A stretch of DNA of 64,000 nt from CAVQAH01 sp963784195 (GTDB lineage Bacteria; Acidobacteriota; Vicinamibacteria; Vicinamibacterales; 2-12-FULL-66-21): NCBI GenBank assembly GCA_963784195.1, contig CAWARA010000018.1, positions 372,001 to 436,000 of the forward strand, read 5' to 3'. Of this stretch, positions 1 through 7,505 are shown in pieces. Within the stretch, counting starts at the first letter, position 1; every line of letters begins with the position of its first letter. The notes beneath the pieces were generated by a model. That model was given only the letters and a program-made list of their open reading frames with translations, ran no database searches and was not told where the DNA came from. The position numbers were made by a program, and so were the translations under genes.

Positions 1-12
1 CACAGCTGCGTC

Positions 13-18
13 TATAAT
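13..18 (+). promoter_or_regulatory. -10 hexamer TATAAT for a leaderless kinase transcript
   Basis: A consensus TATAAT ends six bases before the GTG start of the hybrid kinase, and there is no Shine-Dalgarno sequence between them. With the usual 6-7 nt from the -10 to the transcription start, the mRNA would begin at or next to the GTG, so it would be leaderless. The -35 would lie outside the window. The placement is seen; leaderless use is inferred. Confidence 0.5.
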
Positions 19-24
19 CCGAGC

Positions 25-1557
25 GTGTCAGGAACATCCTCGCGAACGCCGGCGCCGGCAGAAGCCTTTGCCCGTCTGTTCGAGTCGGTGCACGAAGGCG
101 TGTACATCGGGTCGGTGACGAAGGCCGCGTCGCTCACGCTCTCGGCGAATCCGCACCTCAAGCTGATGTTCGGCTACGGAAGCGAGGTCCCGCAGGACGA
201 GGTCCGTCCATTCGAGCTGGATCGCTTCGTCGACTCGCTGGCGCGCGAGGGTTTTCTCGAGCGTCTCAATCGTGATGGTGCGGTCACCGACTACCTGCTT
301 CGGCTGCGCCGCGCCGATCGTACGCCGATCTGGGTCGAGGTCACGGCGCACGCCGAACGCCTGCCGGAAGGGCTGCGCATCGAAGCGCTGATGCGCGATG
401 TCAGCGAGCGAAAGCGGCTCGAGGACCAGGCGCGCGACCTGTATCACCAGCTGCTGCAAGCCGAGAAGCTCGCCGCGCTCGGCCAGACGATCTCGGGTGT
501 CGCGCACGAGTTGAACAATCCGCTCGCGACAATCCTGACGTGGGCAGAACGCCTCGCGCAGCGGCAGACCGACGACCAGACCCGCCGCGGCCTCGAAACG
601 ATTCTCAGCGAGTCCGAACGTGCCGCGAAGATCGTGCGCAACCTGCTCACCTTCGCGCGGAAACGCCACACGACGCGCGCGATGGTCGACGTGAACCAGG
701 TCGTGCGCGAGACACTGGCGCTGCGTTCGTACGAACAGCGCGTGAGCAACATCACCATTCTCGAGGCGCTGCCCTCCGGATTGCCGCAGGTCTTTGCCGA
801 TCCGCACCAGGTACAGCAGGTCCTTCTGAATCTGGTCATCAACGCCGAGCAGGCGATGCTCGGAGCGCACGGCCGCGGAACGTTGATCATGCGCACCTGG
901 CACGATCCGGAACGCGACGCGGTGGTCCTCGAGGTCAACGATGACGGCCCTGGCGTCCCGGAGGACGTGCAGCCAAAGATCTTCGATCCGTTCTTCACGA
1001 CGAAGGAAGTCGGCAAGGGCACCGGCCTGGGTCTTACCGTCGCGTATGCGATCGTGCAGGAGCACGGCGGCCGGATCACGGTGAAATCGGAACCGGCACG
1101 CGGTGCTTCGTTCTACGTCGAACTGCCGGTTGGCGCGGAAGCGCTCAAGCCGCCTGCACCGCTGCCCACCGAACGGCCGAGCAACGCCGCGGCTGGTGCA
1201 TCGGTGCTCGTGGTCGAAGACGAAGCGGCGCTCGGCGCGGCCGTTGCCGAGTCATTGCAGGACGACGGGTTTCTGGTGGAGAGGGCGAACGACGGACTCG
1301 AAGCGCTGGAGCGCGTGCGCAGCCAGCACTTCGACGTGATCATCTGCGATTTGAAAATGCCGCGTCTCGACGGCAGCCAGTTCTACCGCGCGCTCGAGGA
1401 GACCCACCCCGACATGACCCATCGGATCATGTTCGTGACGGGCGACGTTGCCGGGACCGACGCCGAACGCTTCCTCGAGGAGTCCGGCTGCCGATGGCTC
1501 GCCAAGCCGTTCCGCCTCAAGGATCTGCTGCGCGCGGCGCGCGACATGGTCGGCTGA
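25..1557 (+). CDS. PAS-domain hybrid histidine kinase with C-terminal receiver
   Basis: Cytosolic sensor kinase of 510 aa with no membrane segment or signal peptide. A PAS fold spans about residues 15-130. The DHp helix follows with the H-box AHELNNPLA, where His161 is the predicted phosphorylated residue. The ATPase domain has an N-box (LLNLVINAEQAM), a G1 box (DDGPGVPED) and a G2 box (GKGTGLGLTVAY). A receiver occupies about residues 392-508, with the acidic pair in VVEDE, Asp442 in IICDLKMP as acceptor and the conserved Lys in LAKPF. Phosphate can therefore move from His161 to Asp442 and probably on to a partner. The DHp-only protein at 2826-3053 and the NtrC-type regulator at 3459 are the nearest candidates. 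The GTG start is chosen because it is the first in frame and sits six bases after TATAAT. The signal sensed is unknown. Confidence 0.9.
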   Translation: MSGTSSRTPAPAEAFARLFESVHEGVYIGSVTKAASLTLSANPHLKLMFGYGSEVPQDEVRPFELDRFVDSLAREGFLERLNRDGAVTDYLLRLRRADRTPIWVEVTAHAERLPEGLRIEALMRDVSERKRLEDQARDLYHQLLQAEKLAALGQTISGVAHELNNPLATILTWAERLAQRQTDDQTRRGLETILSESERAAKIVRNLLTFARKRHTTRAMVDVNQVVRETLALRSYEQRVSNITILEALPSGLPQVFADPHQVQQVLLNLVINAEQAMLGAHGRGTLIMRTWHDPERDAVVLEVNDDGPGVPEDVQPKIFDPFFTTKEVGKGTGLGLTVAYAIVQEHGGRITVKSEPARGASFYVELPVGAEALKPPAPLPTERPSNAAAGASVLVVEDEAALGAAVAESLQDDGFLVERANDGLEALERVRSQHFDVIICDLKMPRLDGSQFYRALEETHPDMTHRIMFVTGDVAGTDAERFLEESGCRWLAKPFRLKDLLRAARDMVG

Positions 1558-1565
1558 CCCTGGGG

Positions 1566-2468
1566 TCAGCGGGCGGCGGCGACAGCCTCGCGACGAACCG
1601 GCGCGGTGCGACGGGCGGCCGGCTGCTTCGCCGGCGACTTGTACGGCAGCACCACGCCCGGCTTCGGTTCGATATCCGCCTTCGCCATGCGCATCCGCCG
1701 CATCGTCTGCTGGAACGAGAGGATCGCCGGGCGGAGCGCGGTTGCGTCGCCCGAGCCGCAGTCGGCGCCGAGCGCCTTGCGAAGCCGCTGCACGGCGCGC
1801 GCGTGCAACTGCGAGACGCGCGACTCGTTGACACCGATCTCGACGCCGATCTGCTTCATCGTCGCTTCGGCGTAGTAGTACATCCCGATCACTTTGCGCT
1901 CGCGCGGCGGCAGCGAGGCGATGGCCGCGCGAACGCGATCGCGCACTTCGCGCTCCTCGAACGCCTTGTCAGGAGACTGCGGTTCCGACGGCACGAGTGC
2001 CGGCGGTAGCGATGCGCCGTCGACGTTTTCTCCTGCGGAGAGCGGCGACGTCGATTCGATCGTGTTGATGCGAACGATCGTGCGGCCGAGACGAGCTTCG
2101 TCGGATCCGACGCGCGCAGCGAGATCGGCGAGCGACGGCTCTGCACCGAGCTCGCGGCGCAGCTGCTCGCGCGCGGCTTCCAGCTCGCGGCGCTGGCGGC
2201 GCACCCCGCGAGGCCATGCGTCGCGGCGAAGCGCGTCAATCATCGCCCCGCGGACACGACGCTCGGCGAACGTCTCGAACTTGATGCCGCGGTCTTCATC
2301 GAAGCGGCAGGCAGCGTCAATCAATCCGATCATGCCGTCCTGGACGAGATCACCCAGCTCGATCGAGTGAGGCATCGACGCGGCAACTCGGCGGGCCAAT
2401 GATTCGACAAACGGCAGGCCGGCGGCAATGCGATCGCGCTGAGGGGCGGCTAGTGGCTGACGCTGCAT
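1566..2468 (-). CDS. FliA/WhiG-type RNA polymerase sigma factor
   Basis: Alternative group-3 sigma factor of 300 aa. Region 2 is clear (GDLVQDGMIGLIDAACRF, then FETFAERRVRGAMIDALR). It is followed by a region-3-like helix set and a region-4 HTH (LPPRERKVIGMYYY, then MKQIGVEIGVNESRVSQLH). Region 1.1 is absent, as expected for this group. After region 4 there is an extra basic, Pro/Ala-rich tail of about 60 residues not typical of FliA. The ATG at 2468 has an AGGGAGA Shine-Dalgarno about 8 nt upstream; a longer TTG start at 2555 is possible but has no such support. It is convergent with the kinase. No flagellar or anti-sigma gene is adjacent, so a flagellar role is not supported here; motility, development or stress control are all possible. 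Confidence 0.88.
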   Translation of the reverse strand: MQRQPLAAPQRDRIAAGLPFVESLARRVAASMPHSIELGDLVQDGMIGLIDAACRFDEDRGIKFETFAERRVRGAMIDALRRDAWPRGVRRQRRELEAAREQLRRELGAEPSLADLAARVGSDEARLGRTIVRINTIESTSPLSAGENVDGASLPPALVPSEPQSPDKAFEEREVRDRVRAAIASLPPRERKVIGMYYYAEATMKQIGVEIGVNESRVSQLHARAVQRLRKALGADCGSGDATALRPAILSFQQTMRRMRMAKADIEPKPGVVLPYKSPAKQPAARRTAPVRREAVAAAR

Positions 2469-2825
2469 GACTTCTGTCTCCCTTGAAAATTCGGGTGGCC
2501 GTTCGTCGAGCCACCGGACAAGCGCAGCTATGGGCAACGGCGATACCAGCGCCAAAGCAAACCAAAAGCGAAAGCGAAGGACAGACGTTCCTGTCGAGCT
2601 AAACCTTTGGTGTTGAACCGTTTATAAGTGTGTCGCGACGTGAAGGCGTGAGAATGGGTCGCCTGGGTTACCATCTCGACAGTCAACGTCTTGACGGTTT
2701 ATAGGCCGCTTGTGCCAAAACGATGACATATGGATGAGACGGAAACCCGCCGATTCTGGCGTCGTAAACGCCGGCCGAACGTCTACGGGTTGAGAGGGAT
2801 GAGGGAGTTCGTTAGGGAGGTCTTG
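2469..2825. other. 357-bp gap upstream of the sigma factor gene
   Basis: No convincing gene was found. A plus-strand reading from 2730 is antisense to the DHp protein and has no recognisable content. TTGACG occurs near 2690 but lacks a matching -10 at 16-18 nt. The stretch probably holds the sigma-gene promoter and the 3' end of the DHp-HTH transcript. Confidence 0.4.
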
Positions 2826-3053
2826 CTACGCCGACTGCGATCGCCGGCGGATTTCGCGCGCGGTGGACATGGCATCGAGCACGCTGGCGACGACCTGGGC
2901 CGCCCGCGCGCGGCCCGCTTCGTCCGACGACTTCGTTTCGAGCAGCTCGGCGTTCGCGAGGATGATGCCGAGCTGATTGTTCAGGCGGTGGAACAGGAGA
3001 CCAAGATCTGACGGTTCGTCCACGGGTCTTACCGCGTGTCTGGCTGTTGGCAT
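2826..3053 (-). CDS. DHp-only histidine phosphotransfer-like protein
   Basis: Small protein of 75 aa. Its centre, FHRLNNQLGIILANAELLE, closely matches the H-box region of histidine kinases (H-[ED]-LNN-x-L-x-I-I-x-x-NAE). The helix continues to the end, and there is no ATPase domain in this frame or downstream. This is the arrangement expected of a phosphotransfer DHp such as Spo0B or ChpT, or of a dimeric docking protein. The acidic residue after His is replaced by Arg, so autokinase-style chemistry is unlikely. Its ATG overlaps the TGA of the upstream HTH gene (TGATG), indicating translational coupling. It lies between a hybrid kinase and an NtrC-type regulator, so a phosphorelay role is a reasonable inference, but no family was confirmed. 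Confidence 0.6.
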   Translation of the reverse strand: MPTARHAVRPVDEPSDLGLLFHRLNNQLGIILANAELLETKSSDEAGRARAAQVVASVLDAMSTAREIRRRSQSA

Positions 3054-3262
3054 CACGACGCTTCTTTGCTGGTCAGGGCCGATGCGCGACTCGGCTCCCG
3101 CCAGAGCGTATCCACGAAGATGCGGACCGATCCGCCGGCAGTCCTCACGTACTCGACTTTGCCGCTGGCGATCCAGTTGTAGATGGTGCGGCGGCTGACG
3201 CCAACCAGCTCGCACGCCTTCATGATCGAAATGGTCTTTCGTTCAATCATCATCACAGTCAT
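3053..3262 (-). CDS. Excisionase/AlpA-type helix-turn-helix DNA-binding protein
   Basis: A 69-aa protein that is almost entirely one winged-helix excisionase-family domain. It has the helix-turn-helix SIMKACELVGVSRRTIYNWI, then the wing GKVEYVRTAGGSVRIF. Such proteins bind DNA as architectural factors or small regulators. It is divergent from the NtrC-type regulator, with inverted repeat A between them, so it may control that promoter or its own. Its stop codon overlaps the start of the DHp-like gene, making a two-gene operon. The ATG at 3262 gives the longest protein with no strong Shine-Dalgarno; the tandem ATGs a few codons later are alternatives. Confidence 0.75.
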   Translation of the reverse strand: MTVMMIERKTISIMKACELVGVSRRTIYNWIASGKVEYVRTAGGSVRIFVDTLWREPSRASALTSKEAS

Positions 3263-3329
3263 GGGTAAGTCCAACCCTCGTTCGCACAGATGTATCGGAG
3301 AGTGGGGGGGAGGTCTGTAGGGGACTGGC

Positions 3330-3412
3330 AGTCGACAGTCAGCAGTCGTGGAGTCGCCAGTCAGTCGCCGACTCTCCACTGGCTGACGACTGGCGACTGC
3401 TGACTCGCGACT
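3330..3412. repeat. Inverted tandem repeat A (CAGTCG-type units)
   Basis: The left half contains repeated AGTC/AGTCG words (3330-3360) and the right half repeats their complement CGACT/GACT (3371-3412). Bases 3330-3348 pair with 3394-3412 with two mismatches. The element fills the gap between the divergent HTH and NtrC-type genes and ends 46 nt before the NtrC start. It shares architecture, not sequence, with repeats B to F. Confidence 0.7.
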
Positions 3413-3458
3413 AACGGTCGCTGTCGTCATGTGTCAAAATACTGTCCACACGACTTAA

Positions 3459-4844
3459 ATGTCTGAAAGCCAAAAACATCTGCTGATCGTCGATGACGAG
3501 AAACCACTGCGGGAAGCCATCGCCGAGCGGCTGACAGACCAGGGCTTTGCGGTCGAACAGGCAGACAGCGGGGAACAGGCGTTGGACCGTCTGGCTGAGT
3601 TCGCCTTCGACGTGATCATCACCGACCTGCGCCTGCCGGGGATTGACGGCCGGAAGGTGCTCGACGCCGCGCTCGCGCGCTACCCCGAGATCATCGCCAT
3701 CGTCATCACGGGATTCGGGACGGTGAAAGATGCCGTGGAGGCCATCAAACAGGGCGCGTCCGACTTCATCACGAAGCCGTTCCAGTTCGACGCGCTGTTG
3801 CACATTCTGAACTCCGCGCTCGAAGCGCGCCGTCTCAAGTCGGAGAACGCGTATCTGCGATCGCAGCTCGAAGAACGGTATCGCATCGACGGACTCGTCG
3901 GCCGCAGCAAGGTGATGCGCGATCTGTTTCAGCTGCTGGAGATCGTCGCGGCCACGTCGAGCACGGTGCTGATCAACGGCGAAACGGGCACTGGCAAAGA
4001 GCTCGCGGCGCGGGCGATTCACCACAGCAGCGCGCGGCGTGCGAACCGCTTCGTCGCGATCAACTGCAGCGCGATTCCCGAGACGCTGCTCGAAGCGGAG
4101 CTGTTCGGACATGCGCGCGGAGCATTCACCGGCGCCGTCGGCACGCGACAGGGCCGGTTCGAGCAGGCGCACAAGGGCACGCTCTTCCTCGACGAGGTCG
4201 GCACGATGAGCGCCGCGCTGCAAGCAAAGTTGCTGCGCGTGCTGCAGGAGCGGGAATTCGAGCGCGTCGGCGATTCGCACACGATCAAGGTGGACGTCCG
4301 CGTGATCGCAGCGACCCATTCTGACTTGCACAAGATGGTCGGCGAGGGTGCCTTTCGCGAGGATCTGTTCTACCGTTTGAATGTCATTCCCGTCTCGCTG
4401 CCCCCGTTGCGCGAGCGCCGCGACGACATCCCGATGCTCGTGCAGCATTTCGTTCAGAAGCTGTCAGCGGATGCGGGACGCGCGCCCGCGAAGATCTCGC
4501 AGGAAGCAATGCGCCGGTTGATGGCCCATAACTGGCCGGGCAACGTCCGGCAGCTCGAGAACGCGGTCGAACGGGCGTTTGCGTTCAGCCAGGGAAGAGG
4601 GCAAATCGACGCAACGGATCTGTCCCCGGAGATTCAGAAGGAACCGGCGGCGCCGGAAGGTATCGAGCCGTGGTTTCCAGAGGACGGCGTGGACTTCGAG
4701 CAGTACATTTCAGGCATCGAGCTGGCGCTGATACAACGCTCGCTCGAGCGGACGCAAGGCAACAAGCGTCAGGCCGCGAAGCTGCTGAACCTCAAACGCA
4801 CGACACTGATCGAAAAGCTCAAGCGCCTGACGCCGACGCAATAA
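3459..4844 (+). CDS. NtrC-family sigma-54 dependent response regulator
   Basis: Classic three-domain enhancer-binding protein of 461 aa. A receiver covers residues 1-120 with Asp56 in IITDLRLPG. An AAA+ domain spans about 145-380 with Walker A GETGTGKE, the sigma-54 contact loop GAFTGA, Walker B GTLFLDEV and an R-finger region (LPPLRERRDDIP). A Fis-type HTH closes the protein (TQGNKRQAAKLLNLKRTTL). The intact GAFTGA means it can remodel sigma-54 polymerase. It is divergent from the HTH-DHp operon and one gene away from the hybrid kinase, which is its most likely phosphodonor. There is no Shine-Dalgarno ahead of the ATG; a possible -10 (TACTGT) lies at 3440-3445, giving a very short leader. 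Targets cannot be told from the sequence. Confidence 0.93.
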   Translation: MSESQKHLLIVDDEKPLREAIAERLTDQGFAVEQADSGEQALDRLAEFAFDVIITDLRLPGIDGRKVLDAALARYPEIIAIVITGFGTVKDAVEAIKQGASDFITKPFQFDALLHILNSALEARRLKSENAYLRSQLEERYRIDGLVGRSKVMRDLFQLLEIVAATSSTVLINGETGTGKELAARAIHHSSARRANRFVAINCSAIPETLLEAELFGHARGAFTGAVGTRQGRFEQAHKGTLFLDEVGTMSAALQAKLLRVLQEREFERVGDSHTIKVDVRVIAATHSDLHKMVGEGAFREDLFYRLNVIPVSLPPLRERRDDIPMLVQHFVQKLSADAGRAPAKISQEAMRRLMAHNWPGNVRQLENAVERAFAFSQGRGQIDATDLSPEIQKEPAAPEGIEPWFPEDGVDFEQYISGIELALIQRSLERTQGNKRQAAKLLNLKRTTLIEKLKRLTPTQ

Positions 4845-4867
4845 CGGCAGGATTACAGCAGTCACTT

Positions 4868-5978
4868 ATGCCTCCCCGCTTCGCCTACTGGACCATCATT
4901 CTCGAGAATCAGCCGACGGCGTTTCGCGCGCACACGCAGGAAGAGCTCGCGCCCACGCTGCGGCAGCTGCAATCGCGGCATCCTGACGCACGGATGATGT
5001 GGTTCGCACGCGGGCGGCTGTGGGAATCGCCGGAACATGAGCGCGAAGCGTTGCAGCGCAAACGGGCCGCGATGCGCGAACAGCGCGGGCCCACGTGGCG
5101 TCCAGGCGGCCAGCACGAGGATCCACGCGAGCGATTCAAGGTGCCCCGCGACGAAAAGCGCCGCCGCTTCGCGCAGAAACTTCGTCGGGAACGATCGGAG
5201 GGCGATCGTCCGCCTGAGGGCGAGAGCCCTTCTCGCGGACGCGACGATCGGAGCAGCAGCGGCGGTGCGGGCGGTGGCCGGCAGCAGGGCGGCGGGGTCG
5301 GCGATCGCAAGCGCACAGGCGATCGTGCCTGGGGAGCCCGCGGTCCTCACCCCGACAATCGCGATCAGAAGCGACCAGGCCATGGCGGAGGCGGGCAGGG
5401 CGGACGAGGGCCCGGCGGCTACGACCGCAGTTCGGGGAAGCATGCACCTGGCGGGCGAGGGCCGGGAGGGCGCCCTCCAGGCGGACGCGGTCCCGGAGGC
5501 CAGGGGAAGGGCGGCGGCAGACCGGACAGTCGCGGACCGGACAGTCGCGGGCCGAGGCAGTCGCGGACCGGGGAGTCGTGGGCCGGACAGTCGTGGACAG
5601 GGCAGTCGTGGGCCGGACACTCGCAGACCGGATAGTCGCGGACCGGGGAATCGTGGACCAGACAATCGCGGAGCGGGCGGTCGGGGACCGGGCAATCGCG
5701 GACCGGGAAACCAGGGACCTGGAAACCGTGGACCGGGTAGTCCCGGACCTGGAAGCAGGGGACCGGGCAACCGTGGACCAGGTGGTCGCGGACCAGGTAA
5801 TCGCGGGCCGGGCGGTCCAGGCAGCGGTGGACGAGGCCCAGGTGGTCGAGGGCCTGGTGGCGGTCGAGGGCCCGGTGGCGGTCGAGGGCCCGGTGGCGGC
5901 CGAGGGCCTGGCGGCCCGCCGCGGGGCGGCGGCGATCGGCGCGGCGGCGGTGGACGTGGTGGCGGGCCGTCGCGATGA
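4868..5978 (+). CDS. RGPG-repeat low-complexity protein (apparent +1 frameshift)
   Basis: About 369 aa once one base is removed near 5555 (the A in GCCGAGGCAG); the total length of 1111 nt is 3n+1. Residues 1-80 form a compact globular part starting MPPRFAYWTIILENQPTAF and containing MMWFARGRLWES, which I do not recognise as a named family. Then comes a charged linker rich in Arg, Glu and Asp, followed by a long Gly/Arg/Pro-rich tail built of five-residue units, mostly [N/S/D/G]RGPG. These run from about 5455 to the end and finish in RGG-type sequence. Such tails resemble RGG boxes that bind RNA, or collagen-like spacers; neither is proven. Its TGA overlaps the ATG of the Dabb gene (ATGA), so the two are coupled. 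The proline-rich reading on the opposite strand is only the mirror of this repeat. Confidence 0.65.
5520..5935 (+). repeat. Degenerate 15-bp tandem repeat array inside the RGPG gene
   Basis: Roughly 25 imperfect copies of a 15-bp unit of the type GGACCGGGCAATCGC encode Gly-Pro-Gly-Xaa-Arg. The fourth residue varies (Asp, Ser, Asn, Gly), and the units become purer in GGTCGAGGGCCCGGTGGC-type copies toward the end. All changes keep the frame apart from the single extra base near 5555. There are no spacers, so this is a coding minisatellite, not a CRISPR. Confidence 0.8.
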
Positions 5979-6319
5979 TCGCCCACGTCATCCTGTTTCG
6001 TCCCCGGCCGGATCTGACGCCCGAACACCGTCGCGCCGTCCTCGAAGCGTTCACCGCCGCTGTCACCAGCGCGCCGACAGTCAAGCGAGTGCGCATGGGC
6101 CGGCGGGTGCGTCACGGCCGGCCCGGGTACGAACAAATGATGCGCGAGGATCTCGAGTACGCCGCGGTCATCGAGTTCGACGACCTGGCAGGCCTCACGG
6201 CATACCTCGATCATCCCGCGCACGCCGCCGCAGGCGAGCACTTCACATCGTCTGGTGCAATGGCGCTGGCGTACGACTACGAGATGGTCGAGACGTCAGC
6301 GGCGCATACGCTGTTGTGA
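5975..6319 (+). CDS. Dabb (stress-responsive A/B barrel) domain protein
   Basis: A 114-aa single-domain protein of the dimeric ferredoxin-like A/B barrel (Dabb) type. It begins MIAHVILFRPRPDLTPE, the usual first strand ending in a long helix. The middle has DLEYAAVIEFDDLAGLTAYL, and near the end the conserved strand HPAHAAAGEHF. Family members are small dimeric enzymes or ligand-binding proteins of varied or unknown activity. The start overlaps the stop of the RGPG-repeat gene by ATGA, which fixes the start codon and suggests co-expression. It is convergent with dusB. Confidence 0.85.
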   Translation: MIAHVILFRPRPDLTPEHRRAVLEAFTAAVTSAPTVKRVRMGRRVRHGRPGYEQMMREDLEYAAVIEFDDLAGLTAYLDHPAHAAAGEHFTSSGAMALAYDYEMVETSAAHTLL

Positions 6320-6329
6320 GGGATTGCGT

Positions 6330-7391
6330 TCAGCGTGCCGGCGCCGCTTCGGACGAAGCGAAGAACGACTGGATCACGTCCTGGAGCTGCGCGATCGATT
6401 CCGCGCGATTGACAGCAACCCGCAGGTGCGAGCCGTTATCCAGCCCCTTCGTGTACCACGAGTTCAATGCGCGAATCTTGTTGATGACCCATCGCTCGCG
6501 GCCGCGCGCAGGCGCCGGGTGGGCGTCCGCGCCGGCGCTCTGTCCAGGCGCGACGTGCCGGAAACCGCTGGCCTCGTCGACCCGCTCGCTCAGCAGCATG
6601 CGGACGTACTCCAGCAGGAACTCCGCCCGCTCGGCAGGCGTCACGACGTGGGCCGGCCTGCCGGCGGCAACGTCAGCCGCCTGCTGAAAAATCCACGGGT
6701 TGCGCAGTGCGCCACGGCCGACGAGCACGCCTGACACGCGGCCATCGCGGGCGCGATCGACGAGTTGCTCCGGCTCGATGCAGTCGCCGCTCCCGATGAC
6801 GGGAATGCCAACGCCACGGGCAACCCTCGCGATGAGATCCCAATCGGACGATCCGGTGTAGGACTGCGCGGCGGTGCGACCGTGGACCGTGACCGCTGCG
6901 GCACCGGCGTCCTCGATCATGCGCGCGAGCTCCGGCGCGTTGATTTCGTCGGCGTCCCACCCCGCGCGCATCTTCACCGTCACCGGAATCTTCACGGCCT
7001 TCGTCATCGCCCGAACGACCGTGGCCGCGTGCTCGGGCTCGCGCATCAGGCTGCAGCCAGCGTTGTGCTTGGCGATTTTGGGTACGGGACACCCCATGTT
7101 GACATCGACGATGTCGGCGCCCATCCCTTCTACGATTTGCGCCGCGGCCGCCATTTTCTCGGGATCGCCGCCAAAGATCTGAATCGAAACCGGGCGTTCC
7201 TCTTCTGTGTACTCGGCGTACTCGAGCGTCCGATCGATACCGCGAACGAGACCCTCCGAGCTCACCATCTCGGTCACGACGAGACCGCATCCTCCCTTCC
7301 GCTTCACGAGACGGCGGAAGGCAGTGTCCGTCATTCCCGCCATTGGGGCGAGAGCGAACGGGGGACTTAATTCGACAGAGCCGATCTTCAT
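6330..7391 (-). CDS. dusB: tRNA-dihydrouridine synthase B
   Basis: FMN-dependent enzyme of 353 aa that reduces uridines in the tRNA D-loop. The N-terminal barrel start (PFALAPMAGMTDTAFR) and the active-site segment VNMGCPVPKIAKHNAG are both present, with Cys101 as the predicted proton donor. TVHGRTAAQSYTG and the phosphate-binding IGSGD follow. A stretch of about 25 residues (VDEASGFRHVAPGQSAGAD and after) is inserted before the C-terminal helical domain and is unusual. It lies downstream of the NusG-like gene on the same strand, with inverted repeat B filling the gap. In many bacteria dusB is co-transcribed with fis; no fis is here. Confidence 0.93.
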   Translation of the reverse strand: MKIGSVELSPPFALAPMAGMTDTAFRRLVKRKGGCGLVVTEMVSSEGLVRGIDRTLEYAEYTEEERPVSIQIFGGDPEKMAAAAQIVEGMGADIVDVNMGCPVPKIAKHNAGCSLMREPEHAATVVRAMTKAVKIPVTVKMRAGWDADEINAPELARMIEDAGAAAVTVHGRTAAQSYTGSSDWDLIARVARGVGIPVIGSGDCIEPEQLVDRARDGRVSGVLVGRGALRNPWIFQQAADVAAGRPAHVVTPAERAEFLLEYVRMLLSERVDEASGFRHVAPGQSAGADAHPAPARGRERWVINKIRALNSWYTKGLDNGSHLRVAVNRAESIAQLQDVIQSFFASSEAAPAR

Positions 7392-7413
7392 GCTTCAAAA
7401 TGAAGTTCGTGTC

Positions 7414-7494
7414 CGTGGTTCGTCGCTCGTAGCTCGTGGCTCGTCGAGCGCGATCGCGAGCGACGGTTCTTCGAGCTACGAGCGACGAACCACG
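7414..7494. repeat. Inverted tandem repeat B (CGTGGTTCG/GCTCGTAG units)
   Basis: A perfect 23-bp inverted repeat, 7414-7436 against 7472-7494, is separated by 35 bp that contains further copies of GCTCG/CGAGC. Each arm is made of near-octamer units such as CGTGGTTCG, TCGCTCGTAG and AGCTCG. It fills the gap between the NusG-like gene and dusB, beginning about 12 bp past the predicted nusG-like stop. The unit is shared with the flanks of element E at 45.5-46.1 kb. Confidence 0.85.
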
Positions 7495-7505
7495 AGCTAG
7501 CAGCA

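Noticed and set aside
2730..3011. Plus-strand small gene opposite the DHp protein
   Set aside because: It overlaps antisense to a protein with a clear H-box and is Arg/Asp-rich in the shadow pattern.
5520..5935. Possible CRISPR-like repeat array
   Set aside because: Units of 15 bp run head to tail with no spacers and keep a reading frame, so it is a coding minisatellite.
4862..6241. Minus-strand proline-rich reading opposite the RGPG gene
   Set aside because: It is the mirror image of the 15-bp coding repeat; no Shine-Dalgarno or start context supports it. The plus-strand gene has a globular start and couples to the next gene.
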